6,449 bases of DNA from Nanobdellota archaeon (GCA_018831025.1 JAHJRB010000029.1:1-6449); one strand, 5' to 3'; shown: positions 1 through 5,665, counted from the first letter of the stretch. Notes: generated from the letters alone by a model not told the origin. Numbers and translations: made by a program.

Positions 1-1
1 A

Positions 2-53
2 GGCTTTGCACATAAATAAGTTCTAATTATGTGCAATCTCTATATTTGCACAT
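2..53 (+). repeat. Left terminal array: 15-bp inverted repeat plus subterminal TGTGCAA motifs
   Basis: The outer unit GGCTTTGCACATAAA occupies 2-16. Further copies of the TTGCACA/TGTGCAA core lie at 30-36 (opposite orientation) and 46-52 (same orientation as the outer unit). The array overlaps the last codons and the stop of the transposase, so its final nine or so residues are encoded by repeat sequence. Such subterminal repeats are typical transposase-binding sites; that role is inferred. Confidence 0.6.
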
Positions 54-1162
54 TTTTGAAAATTTATATTTATTCCTAATTCGAACATTTCCTGAATCAA
101 AACACAGATATTATGGGCTAAGCATTTAGCTAAAATTTCATTGCTTTGCCCTATTTCATCTTTGCTTCTCAAATGCTTGCTAAATTTAGTTTTAAGCATA
201 TGAAAGACAGTTTCTGAATTGCTTCTTTTATGATAATGCTCCATAAACTCTTCTTGGTTTAATGTGTAATACTTATACATTTTCTTCCATAAGCAAGAGC
301 CTTTCATCTGTGTTTTCTTTCTAACGATTTTCTTAAAAGGAATGTAAGCTATTCCACCAACTTGAGAAACTGCATTTAGGTTATTTCTGGAAGAATAAGC
401 TTTATCTGCTGATATTTCTCTTATATCAAATATTTTATCAGTTTCTGCTACTAAACTCTTAAATTGTGGACTATCATTAGCATAACCTCTTGTTATGTTT
501 ACTGCTGTTATAATATTTGTTTTAACTCCACATGTTAGATGGCATTTTCTAAATCTTCTTCTGCCTATTTTTCCCATTCTAGCATCAAACCATCTGTCAA
601 ACTGAGAAGTAGAAAAACCAGAAGAATCTACTGCAAAGTCTGTTTCTACTTGCTGTAATGGTAATCCGGAAACGTTGATTAAGTGTTTAAAATAAGTGAT
701 TAATGATGGATCTTTTAAGCATTTAAGAACTGTGTTAAAATGCGGTGCCTTTTCTATGAATTGTAATTTTTTCGCTATTTCTAGATCTGCTATGCATCTT
801 CTACTGCTTTTTATGTTATAAGCTTGTAATGTTAAATAAAATATCTTATCTCTTGTTGACATTGGTTTTCTTCCTACGCTTTTATGTTCTGGGAAGGGAA
901 TATAATCTAATAATTCATCTAAGAATTTCATCAAAAGTATTTTTTCTTTTTGTTGAGCTTGATTATAAGCTTCCCAATCCTGAGAATAACTTATTCTTTC
1001 TTTCTTAAGTTTCTTTTTCTCTTGTTTAACTTTGTTTTTCTTTGCAGGCTTTACTTTTGGATATACTTTGTTGAATAACTTATCAAAGTCTATATACTGA
1101 TATGGAATCGTTCTTTCGGAACTTTTATTAAGTTCTTGATTAACTTCTTTCTTGGGGTTCAT
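23..1162 (-). CDS. DDE transposase (DDE_Tnp_1 / IS4-IS5 superfamily type)
   Basis: This 379-residue protein is predicted to cut and rejoin DNA at the element's ends. The RNase H-like core carries a convincing acidic triad: D179 in VDSSGF, D253 in SADKAY, and E317 in KRSNSETVF. The last lies in the helical motif usual for DDE_Tnp_1 enzymes (Y-H-x-R-S-N-x-E-T). The N-terminal 60 residues are rich in lysine and probably disordered or DNA-contacting, and a helical DNA-binding region spans about 65-165. The length is normal and there is no frameshift, so the gene looks intact. The ATG at 1162 is supported by a strong GGAGGAG nine bases upstream. The C-terminal tail (CANIEIAHN) is encoded by the terminal repeat array and is probably not catalytic. 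The assignment to a DDE transposase is firm; the exact insertion-sequence family is not settled here. Confidence 0.93.
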   Translation of the reverse strand: MNPKKEVNQELNKSSERTIPYQYIDFDKLFNKVYPKVKPAKKNKVKQEKKKLKKERISYSQDWEAYNQAQQKEKILLMKFLDELLDYIPFPEHKSVGRKPMSTRDKIFYLTLQAYNIKSSRRCIADLEIAKKLQFIEKAPHFNTVLKCLKDPSLITYFKHLINVSGLPLQQVETDFAVDSSGFSTSQFDRWFDARMGKIGRRRFRKCHLTCGVKTNIITAVNITRGYANDSPQFKSLVAETDKIFDIREISADKAYSSRNNLNAVSQVGGIAYIPFKKIVRKKTQMKGSCLWKKMYKYYTLNQEEFMEHYHKRSNSETVFHMLKTKFSKHLRSKDEIGQSNEILAKCLAHNICVLIQEMFELGININFQKCANIEIAHN

Positions 1163-1171
1163 TTCGGTGGG

Positions 1172-1210
1172 CTCCTCCAGAGAGAAGTTCTTGCTAGGGC
1201 GTCTCTCTGG
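1172..1210 (-). promoter_or_regulatory. Leader hairpin and Shine-Dalgarno of the transposase
   Basis: A perfect 9-bp stem is formed by CCAGAGAGA (1177-1185) and TCTCTCTGG (1202-1210) around a 16-base loop. On the transposase strand the 3' arm runs directly into GGAGGAG (complement of 1172-1178), whose first two Gs belong to the stem. The hairpin could therefore partly occlude ribosome binding and keep transposase synthesis low. That effect is inferred; stem and ribosome site are seen directly. Confidence 0.6.
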
Positions 1211-1220
1211 TATATTATTT

Positions 1221-1232
1221 ACTTACATAAGT
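1221..1232. promoter_or_regulatory. Dyad ACTTACATAAGT at the transposase transcription start (candidate operator)
   Basis: The site has perfect 5-bp arms around CA. Its centre lies about 24 bases downstream of the transposase TATA box, on the predicted start of transcription. The core CTTACATAAG recurs at 1299-1310 in front of the divergent winged-helix gene, suggesting one protein binds both. Confidence 0.45.
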
Positions 1233-1246
1233 TATATGCTTACTAA

Positions 1247-1254
1247 TATATAAA
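1247..1254 (-). promoter_or_regulatory. TATA box of the transposase promoter
   Basis: Read on the minus strand this is TTTATATA. A start about 25 bases downstream would fall near 1222-1227, giving a leader of roughly 60 bases that contains the hairpin and Shine-Dalgarno sequence. This fits a leadered transcript, unlike most genes in the window. Confidence 0.5.
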
Positions 1255-1272
1255 CATTATTGTAGTCTGGAA

Positions 1273-1290
1273 TATATAAAAATTTAAATA
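1273..1290 (+). promoter_or_regulatory. TATA region of the winged-helix gene
   Basis: Two overlapping TATA-like sequences, ATATATAAAA (1273-1282) and TTTAAATA (1283-1290), precede the gene. The second predicts a start about 4 bases before the ATG, an essentially leaderless message. No Shine-Dalgarno sequence is seen. Confidence 0.45.
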
Positions 1291-1298
1291 GGCAAATA

Positions 1299-1310
1299 GC
1301 TTACATAAGC
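1299..1310. promoter_or_regulatory. Dyad GCTTACATAAGC before the winged-helix gene (candidate operator)
   Basis: Perfect 5-bp arms flank CA, with the same ten-base core as the dyad at 1221-1232. It lies between the TATA-like sequences at 1273-1290 and the start codon at 1317, a position where a bound protein would block transcription. The adjacent winged-helix protein is the obvious candidate binder, by inference. Confidence 0.45.
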
Positions 1311-1316
1311 AAAAAG

Positions 1317-1565
1317 ATGGTAAAACCCTTGCCTAAATGGGAGATGGTAAAATATTCTATTTTATGGAAACATTTTGGTAAAAAGGAATTTACTAATGAA
1401 GCGGCTTTAAAGGTTTTAAAAGAAAAAGATAGACATATTCTTAGTGTTTTGTTTTATGATTTAAAAAAGGCAGGTTGGATACAAATAGAAAGAGAAGAAA
1501 AAGATCAAAGAAAGAAGAAATATAGATTAAAAGAACCTAATGAGTTAATTAAAGAAATGTCCTAG
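1317..1565 (+). CDS. Small winged helix-turn-helix protein
   Basis: The 82-residue product reads as a compact winged helix. There is a first helix at about 6-20 (PKWEMVKYSILWKHFG), a helix after KEFTNEAA at 25-35, a recognition helix at about 38-53 ending KKAGW, and a basic beta-wing (REEKDQRKKKYRL, 59-71). The KEFT...VLKEKD...SVLFYDLKKAGW pattern resembles short archaeal winged-helix proteins that often accompany toxin or nucleotidyltransferase genes; that resemblance is from memory. No such partner follows here. The gene diverges from the transposase, and paired dyads in the shared spacer suggest it regulates both. Its end is odd: the last codons overlap, out of frame, a sequence coding CPRCKKRLDYPN, so the gene may once have read on into a zinc-ribbon tail. 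The start is the first ATG, without a ribosome site, consistent with a leaderless transcript. Confidence 0.78.
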   Translation: MVKPLPKWEMVKYSILWKHFGKKEFTNEAALKVLKEKDRHILSVLFYDLKKAGWIQIEREEKDQRKKKYRLKEPNELIKEMS

Positions 1566-1596
1566 ATGCAAAAAAAGATTAGATTATCCTAATTAA
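1558..1596 (+). pseudogene. Zinc-ribbon C-terminal remnant, out of frame with the winged-helix gene
   Basis: The frame starting at 1558 reads CPRCKKRLDYPN and then TAA. This closely matches the end of the small zinc ribbon at 3074-3175 (CPRCKSRLDWPNQS), and the DNA is also similar (28 of 36 bases by eye). A stop lies only four codons upstream, so the N-terminal CxxC half is missing. Removing one base just upstream would join it to the winged-helix protein. It is therefore either a decayed zinc-ribbon gene or a frameshifted tail. Its stop overlaps the stop of the convergent TrmB-like gene. Confidence 0.55.
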
Positions 1597-2321
1597 GCTC
1601 TCTTTCCCCACAACATTTTAAAATTAAATTTTTCTTTTTCTGCTATTTCTTTACTTTTTATTAAAATACCTGTTAATTGCCCTTTAAAAGAAATATAACA
1701 AACATAATTTTTTGTCATTAAAACATAAGTATTAAGGTTTTTCAAAGACTTATTTGTTTTCCTTTTTGTAAATTCCTGCCATTTTTTTGTTTGTATGTTT
1801 TCAGGAATTTTGTCTACAACACCTTTCAATTTAATCTTCTCTTTTAATCTAGTTTTTCTCCAATGCAGAGAAGTAAATTTAATCAAATTTTCTGCTATTG
1901 TTAGATTTCCATAAGCTAATATCTCTTTATCTGTTTTAGCATCTCTTATTATAACATCCAACATAGAACTAATCCCCTTATTACCTTCGTATAAGCTAAT
2001 TTCTGGCTTTTCTTGTATTTGATTTACTCTTACTTTTAATTTAGGTAAAATTAATTTGATTTTTTCTTTCTTTTCATTTAGGAGATATAATATCTGATCT
2101 GGAGAAATTGGTTTAAAATACTGTTTTTTATTTTTAATAAAAATTGAGCAAAAACCTTTCTCTTCTAAAGATTTTAATAGAGTATAGGTTGTAATTCTGT
2201 TTAATTCTGCTATCTCACTAACTCTGGAAGCAGTTGATTCTCCTAATTCTAATAAAGCTAAATAAACTAAAGTTTCTTTTCTACTTAAACCAATATCTTG
2301 TAAAACTTTTTCTATTTCCAT
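1593..2321 (-). CDS. TrmB-family transcriptional regulator
   Basis: The 242-residue protein has the TrmB layout. A winged helix occupies about 1-72 (LQDIGLSRKETLVYLALLELG, then ASRVSEIAELNR and TTYTLLKSLEEKGF). A lysine-rich helix at 74-104 is probably the dimerising coiled coil. The C-terminal domain begins KPEISLYEGNKGISSMLDVI, as in many archaeal TrmB-like proteins where it resembles a phospholipase D-type sensor fold. TrmB proteins are cytoplasmic regulators, often of sugar uptake and metabolism. This version lacks a recognisable sugar-binding domain, so its ligand is unknown. It diverges from the 212-residue gene, and dyads in the 117-base spacer make that gene its likeliest target. The start is supported by a TATA box 26-27 bases upstream, implying a leaderless message. 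Confidence 0.88.
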   Translation of the reverse strand: MEIEKVLQDIGLSRKETLVYLALLELGESTASRVSEIAELNRITTYTLLKSLEEKGFCSIFIKNKKQYFKPISPDQILYLLNEKKEKIKLILPKLKVRVNQIQEKPEISLYEGNKGISSMLDVIIRDAKTDKEILAYGNLTIAENLIKFTSLHWRKTRLKEKIKLKGVVDKIPENIQTKKWQEFTKRKTNKSLKNLNTYVLMTKNYVCYISFKGQLTGILIKSKEIAEKEKFNFKMLWGKRA

Positions 2322-2343
2322 ATAATTAATAGTTCTTTTGCTG

Positions 2344-2358
2344 CTTTTAAAGGTTTCT
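2344..2358 (-). promoter_or_regulatory. BRE/TATA promoter of the TrmB-like gene
   Basis: On the minus strand the BRE-like AGAAACC is followed by TTTAAAAG, centred 26-27 bases before the ATG at 2321. The BRE-like heptamer is the same one found in front of rpl10e. Confidence 0.6.
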
Positions 2359-2363
2359 ATTAT

Positions 2364-2400
2364 GTTGTAAATTTTTTACTACAAATATTTAAAAATATGT
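2364..2400. promoter_or_regulatory. Two imperfect dyads in the TrmB / 212-residue gene spacer (candidate operators)
   Basis: GTTGTAAA-TTT-TTTACTAC (2364-2382) has 7 of 8 arm positions symmetric. The adjoining ACAAATATTT/AAAAATATGT (2381-2400) has 8 of 10. The second covers the likely TATA box of the rightward gene. Both are AT-rich, so chance symmetry is possible; the position supports a role as binding sites for the TrmB-like protein. Confidence 0.35.
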
Positions 2401-2433
2401 CTGTTACTACTATTGTATAAAACATTAAGGAGA
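2386..2433 (+). promoter_or_regulatory. Promoter and Shine-Dalgarno of the 212-residue gene
   Basis: A TATA-like TATTTAAAAATA (2386-2397) predicts a start near 2418. The short leader then contains AAGGAGA (2427-2433), five bases before the ATG at 2439. This gene and the transposase are the only two with clear ribosome sites; most others look leaderless. Confidence 0.5.
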
Positions 2434-2438
2434 ATTAA

Positions 2439-3077
2439 ATGTTAAAGTTAGATGAAAAAGAAGATTTCAAAGTCTTTTCAGGAAGATATGTAGATCAAAT
2501 GCCTTTACTTTTAGCAGAAGGTAGAACTCCCTTATCCATTTCAGATTTAATGAAAAAAAGATTAGAAGTTTTAACTTCTTCTGAAGAAATTAGAAAAGTT
2601 TGGTGGGATAATGCTTTTAGCACAAGGGATGCACTTGTTTATACCCCTGACGGACAAGTTAAGGTTGTTCTAGATTCTCAACACTTAAGAGAACTAACGC
2701 ATGAAAGAGGATTAATTAATGGCGCTTTACCTTTAGAGGATGAAATTTATTATCAATTAGCAGGACCAAGATTTTCAAGAGAGGAGATAGAAAAATGCGT
2801 TAGAGGGAGAACTTTTGATGAGGTAAATGAAAATCCTTTCTGGCAAGTTTTAGCAAGAGACTCAAATATGCTTTTTGCATATTCTAAAGAAATTTTTAAA
2901 CATCCCAGAGAAAGTCCTATGGGGGTTTATATTAAAAGGCCTAGCTGGATACCTGGCTCTCAAAATAAACCTGTTTTAGTATCATGGAGTCTTCAAGGGT
3001 TAAATTACTTATCTCTCTTAATGGGGGCCCAATTATTAGACTTTTCAGCAGGATATATTATAGGAGAAAGAAAATGA
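2439..3077 (+). CDS. Conserved-looking protein of unknown function, coupled to a zinc ribbon
   Basis: I do not recognise this 212-residue protein. It has no signal peptide or membrane segment and is probably a mixed alpha/beta cytoplasmic protein. Stretches that look like family signatures are MPLLLAEGRTPLSISDLMKKR (residues about 20-40), VWWDNAFSTRDALVYTPDG (about 54-72), LPLEDEIYYQLAGPRFSREE (about 98-117), and a C-terminal SWSLQGLNYLSLLMGAQLLDF. No nuclease, kinase or protease motif is visible. It has a good Shine-Dalgarno sequence, and its stop overlaps the next start by four bases (ATGA), so the zinc ribbon is almost certainly translated with it. The divergent TrmB-like regulator may control it. 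It is slightly less AT-rich than its neighbours, including a GGGGGCCC run near its end. Confidence 0.85.
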   Translation: MLKLDEKEDFKVFSGRYVDQMPLLLAEGRTPLSISDLMKKRLEVLTSSEEIRKVWWDNAFSTRDALVYTPDGQVKVVLDSQHLRELTHERGLINGALPLEDEIYYQLAGPRFSREEIEKCVRGRTFDEVNENPFWQVLARDSNMLFAYSKEIFKHPRESPMGVYIKRPSWIPGSQNKPVLVSWSLQGLNYLSLLMGAQLLDFSAGYIIGERK

Positions 3078-3175
3078 AATGTAACAAATGTAACTATAAT
3101 TGGGATTCAAGAATTGAAAACCCAAAGGCTTGTCCTAGATGTAAAAGTAGATTGGACTGGCCTAACCAATCTTAG
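3074..3175 (+). CDS. 33-residue zinc-ribbon protein
   Basis: This tiny protein has four cysteines arranged as C3-x2-C6 and C20-P-R-C23, a complete zinc ribbon. The motif CNKCNYNWDSR...NPKACPRCKSRLD resembles small ribbons common in DPANN and other archaea. Its ATG overlaps the TGA of the upstream gene as ATGA, so I chose this start over a longer in-frame reading from 2984 that lies entirely inside the 212-residue gene. It probably acts as a partner or nucleic-acid-binding module for that protein; this is inferred from the coupling. Its stop overlaps the stop of the convergent gene at 3172. A related half-ribbon survives at 1558-1596. Confidence 0.8.
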   Translation: MKCNKCNYNWDSRIENPKACPRCKSRLDWPNQS

Positions 3176-3489
3176 GAATTTAAAGCCTTCAAAAACTCTT
3201 GTCTCTTTTTTAAGCTACATTTTACAATCAAATACAAGTACTCCTTAGTAAAGATAATATGTATAACATAACCTCTTTTTCTGAAGAATTCATGTCTTTC
3301 TATCCAGCCTTTATATTTTGCAGATAATATTTGTGGTTCTGCATCCAAATGGTGAGAAATCTTCAAATCACCTAATAATTTAATCAACCAAAGAAGATAT
3401 CTTTCACTTTTGATATCTTCAATCTTTATCTTAAAGTAGTTTTCATCTTTGTTGTTGAAAATTCCAACTATTTTGGTTAGGTCTTTCAT
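3172..3489 (-). CDS. Small protein of unknown function (105 residues)
   Basis: Not recognised. The sequence alternates predicted strands and helices with no membrane segment. A first half (about 1-60) contains IVGIFNNKDENYFKIKIEDI and a leucine-rich helix (YLLWLIKLLGDL). A second half has a hydrophobic strand (YVIHIIFTKEYLYLIVKC) and a basic C-terminal helix. It starts eight bases after the stop of the 86-residue gene and probably forms a two-gene unit with it. The start codon lies inside the first copy of a 19-bp tandem duplication, and no good ribosome site precedes it. Its stop overlaps that of the convergent zinc ribbon, leaving no room for a separate terminator. Confidence 0.7.
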   Translation of the reverse strand: MKDLTKIVGIFNNKDENYFKIKIEDIKSERYLLWLIKLLGDLKISHHLDAEPQILSAKYKGWIERHEFFRKRGYVIHIIFTKEYLYLIVKCSLKKRQEFLKALNS

Positions 3490-3525
3490 TTTCTAAATTA
3501 TGTTTGATTTTCTAAATTATGTTTG
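3488..3525. repeat. Perfect 19-bp tandem duplication at a gene junction
   Basis: Bases 3488-3506 are repeated exactly at 3507-3525. The pair spans the last codons and stop of the 86-residue gene, the eight-base spacer, and the first bases of the 105-residue gene. Because 19 is not a multiple of three, the extra copy changes the frame. With a single copy, the upstream gene would run past the start of the downstream gene in another frame. Perfect identity suggests a recent slippage event. Confidence 0.85.
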
Positions 3526-3758
3526 GTTTTTTCTTTAATTTCCTTGATAGCCAAATCAATACTCTTTCTTAGATTCTCTAAAAAACTTAGTTCTCCATCC
3601 CAAGGCAAAGGCGTTCCAGAAAAAGAATAAGTTTCTTCGTCTTTTTTCTCTATTGAAGTGTTTAACTTAAGAACAACTTCGCAGTGTGGCACATCATCTT
3701 CTGGAAATCTCCAGTTAATTACTTTAAATCCATATGTTTCGAAATCCCAATCTTCCAT
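3498..3758 (-). CDS. Small acidic protein of unknown function (86 residues)
   Basis: Not recognised. The N-terminal two thirds look beta-rich and acidic (EDWDFETYGFKVINWRFPED, then CEVVLKLNTS and YSFSGTPLPWDGELSF). The last 27 residues form a likely helix (ENLRKSIDLAIKEIKEKTK). There is no signal peptide, membrane span or catalytic motif. It is the first gene of a probable two-gene unit with the 105-residue protein and diverges from the metallopeptidase gene. The ATG is supported by a TATA box 26-27 bases upstream, so the message is probably leaderless. The C-terminal LENQT and stop come from the tandem duplication. Confidence 0.72.
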   Translation of the reverse strand: MEDWDFETYGFKVINWRFPEDDVPHCEVVLKLNTSIEKKDEETYSFSGTPLPWDGELSFLENLRKSIDLAIKEIKEKTKHNLENQT

Positions 3759-3779
3759 ATTACTTTATAAATTTAATAC

Positions 3780-3790
3780 ATTTTTAAACC
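3780..3790 (-). promoter_or_regulatory. TATA promoter of the 86-residue gene
   Basis: On the minus strand GG-TTTAAAAAT is centred 26-27 bases before the ATG at 3758, preceded by an AAGG that may be part of the BRE. It predicts a leaderless transcript. Confidence 0.55.
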
Positions 3791-3806
3791 TTATTATTTT
3801 GAAATA

Positions 3807-3820
3807 GAAAGCTTTATTTA
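3807..3820 (+). promoter_or_regulatory. BRE/TATA promoter of the metallopeptidase gene
   Basis: GAAAG followed by CTTTATTTA is centred 27 bases before the ATG at 3843, predicting a leaderless transcript. It is back to back with the promoter of the 86-residue gene. Confidence 0.55.
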
Positions 3821-3842
3821 GTTTTTAATTAGAATTTAATTT

Positions 3843-4475
3843 ATGATATTTGATTTAAAGAAAAAAGAGGACAAAAAAATCTTTAGAATCTATAAAAAGG
3901 CATACAAAAACTTAAAGAAATTCTATGAATTTAAAGAGGATATTAACATAAATGTGTTTGTAATTAATAATAGAGATTGTATAAACGCCTTAAGAATGAA
4001 AAAAACTCCCAAATGGGTAATTGGGTTTAGTAATCCAAAAATTAATACTATTTTTATTTTAGACCGGAAAAAGTTCTCTAAAGAAAGCGAACATAAGTAT
4101 TCTAAAGCAAAATATGAAAGATTAATTACACATGAGATGAGCCACATTTTCTTTTATAGACTTATGAATGATTTAAAATCTCCTGCGTGGTTTTCTGAAG
4201 GGGTTGCTTTATATACTGATGGAAATACTAAAGTTATGGAAAGACCTAAAAAGTTTGAAAATTTCTTGAAATTTTATAAACCTGGCTCAGGTATGTTTAA
4301 AGAGTCTGGATTTGTTATAGAACTATTAATCAAAAGATTTGGAAAAAAGAAACTTCTTGGAATGATAAAGAAAACAAAAGGTGTAAAAAACAAAAAACAA
4401 TTTGAAAAGCTTTTCAAGAAAATCTATGGGTTTAATTTAAATTGTAAAAATATAAATAAATTATTAGATAAATAA
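3843..4475 (+). CDS. HExxH zinc metallopeptidase (gluzincin, peptidase MA-like)
   Basis: The 210-residue protein contains ITHEMSHIFFYRL, giving zinc ligands H97 and H101 and catalytic E98. PAWFSEGVALY follows 15 residues after the motif and supplies the probable third ligand, E119. This HExxH...W-x-x-E-G layout is the hallmark of peptidase MA-like gluzincins. The N-terminal 90 residues are lysine-rich helices and strands. The C-terminal part (about 135-210) is helical, with YKPGSGMFKESGFVIELLIKRFG, where family members often contact substrate. There is no signal peptide or membrane span, so it probably acts in the cytoplasm unless exported by another route. The substrate is unknown. Its stop is two bases from the stop of the convergent transporter. 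Confidence 0.85.
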   Translation: MIFDLKKKEDKKIFRIYKKAYKNLKKFYEFKEDININVFVINNRDCINALRMKKTPKWVIGFSNPKINTIFILDRKKFSKESEHKYSKAKYERLITHEMSHIFFYRLMNDLKSPAWFSEGVALYTDGNTKVMERPKKFENFLKFYKPGSGMFKESGFVIELLIKRFGKKKLLGMIKKTKGVKNKKQFEKLFKKIYGFNLNCKNINKLLDK

Positions 4476-4477
4476 AA

Positions 4478-5635
4478 TTAAATCATTTTATGTTTGTTTA
4501 ATAGATATAAGCTTATTAAAGAAACTACAAGATAAATTCCCCCAATTAAATAAAAAGAAATTGATAGTGATGTTAAATCTATTAACTTTCCAATTAAAGG
4601 AGATAAAATGATTATTGGTAATACTTTTACCATGTTAGTTACTGATAAAGCAGTAGCTCTAATCTCTGAGCTGATTAATTCATTTGTATATCCTGAAAAT
4701 AAGGGCCTAGAAAAACCCCAAATAAATCCGTTTAAGAAAATAAAAGGTATCAAATAAATTGATTGAAAAATTCCCAAAAGAATAAAAATTATAAAAGGGA
4801 AAGCCAATAAAATAAATGAATTCCTCTTACCAATCTTTTTTTCTAAGAAATGTGTTGAAACAGCACCAAATGCAGAGAATATCATGAAAAAACCATATAT
4901 AATGCTTATATGGGTAGCATTAAAACCAATTTCATTATAATATAAATAATAAGAAGTTATAATCATCAACATAATACCACAAACAAGTGCATTGTACAAG
5001 GTTATGGACATTATTTTTTTATGTCTAAATACGAATTTAGATATCTTACCTATATCAAAAAGGGCATTGGTTTCTGTTTTCCTCTTTTTTCTTTTTGGTT
5101 CCATCATCGAAAATGCCAAGGGAATCATAATCATTGGTACTATTGCTGCAAAGTAAAAGGGTGTTCTTAATGTAATTAAAGCTAAAAGACCTCCTAAAAA
5201 AGATGCAGAAGAAGCAGCAATCCTGATAAAAAACCTTGATCCCCCTTCAATTTTTTTAAATAAATTTATTTTCTTTACTTGGGTTAATGAATCATAAATT
5301 AAAGATGTATCTGTACCAGAAAGCAAACTCCCCCCAATACCAAAAATAATTTGTGCCAATACAAATAAATAAAATTTAGAAAAAAATGCATAAATTACTG
5401 AACCAATTGTATAAGCTATTCCGCAAAGGATTAAGGTCTTTTTTCTCCCAAACTTATCAGAAAGGTAACCGGAAGGTATTTCAAATAATAGGTTACTTGC
5501 CATAGCAATCGCTGATAATGCAAATATTTGTGTAGCAGTAAAATCTAAAGATAAATAAAAAGGGACTAAGATTGGGGCTATTAAATTAAAACTTATTAGA
5601 AATCTGAATAAGTATATTTTCCAAATGTTAGACAT
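4478..5635 (-). CDS. MFS family transporter
   Basis: A polytopic membrane protein of about 385 residues with roughly twelve hydrophobic segments, typical of the major facilitator superfamily. The loop between helices 2 and 3 carries the family's motif A, GYLSDKFGRKKTL. A second marker is the GSLLSGTDTSLIYDSL region. A lysine/arginine-rich central loop (EPKRKKRKTETN) separates the two six-helix halves. The NELISSEIRATALSV segment near helix 10-11 is common in drug-efflux-like and uncharacterised members. Substrate and direction cannot be read from sequence. I chose the ATG at 5635 over a GTG five codons upstream (5650), because the TATA box is centred 26-27 bases before the ATG, as for most genes here, but only about 12 before the GTG. 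Confidence 0.9.
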   Translation of the reverse strand: MSNIWKIYLFRFLISFNLIAPILVPFYLSLDFTATQIFALSAIAMASNLLFEIPSGYLSDKFGRKKTLILCGIAYTIGSVIYAFFSKFYLFVLAQIIFGIGGSLLSGTDTSLIYDSLTQVKKINLFKKIEGGSRFFIRIAASSASFLGGLLALITLRTPFYFAAIVPMIMIPLAFSMMEPKRKKRKTETNALFDIGKISKFVFRHKKIMSITLYNALVCGIMLMIITSYYLYYNEIGFNATHISIIYGFFMIFSAFGAVSTHFLEKKIGKRNSFILLAFPFIIFILLGIFQSIYLIPFIFLNGFIWGFSRPLFSGYTNELISSEIRATALSVTNMVKVLPIIILSPLIGKLIDLTSLSISFYLIGGIYLVVSLISLYLLNKHKMI

Positions 5636-5657
5636 AATTTGGTTTTTCACAAATAAA

Positions 5658-5665
5658 ATTTAAAT
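5658..5665 (-). promoter_or_regulatory. TATA box of the MFS gene
   Basis: ATTTAAAT lies 26-27 bases (centre to start) upstream of the ATG at 5635 and decides the choice of start. It shares an 80-95-base spacer with the rightward DUF6624 promoter. Confidence 0.5.

Noticed and set aside
1290..1310. Possible right end of a simple insertion sequence next to the transposase promoter
   Set aside because: AGGCAAATAGCTTACATAAG matches the left end at only about 12 of 20 positions, in the same rather than inverted orientation, and lacks the TGTGCAA core; the match at 6294-6308 is far better.
2984..3073. In-frame N-terminal extension of the zinc ribbon beginning at 2984
   Set aside because: It lies wholly within the 212-residue gene in another frame, has no ribosome site, and the ATGA overlap at 3074 gives a natural start for the ribbon.
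3923..4147. 74-codon open frame on the minus strand inside the metallopeptidase gene
   Set aside because: It is antisense to the HExxH coding region, has no promoter or family resemblance, and its hydrophobic content is what the complement of a lysine-rich frame gives.
5636..5650. GTG start for the MFS transporter
   Set aside because: The TATA box would be only about 12 bases away; the ATG at 5635 fits the 26-27-base spacing seen for other genes.
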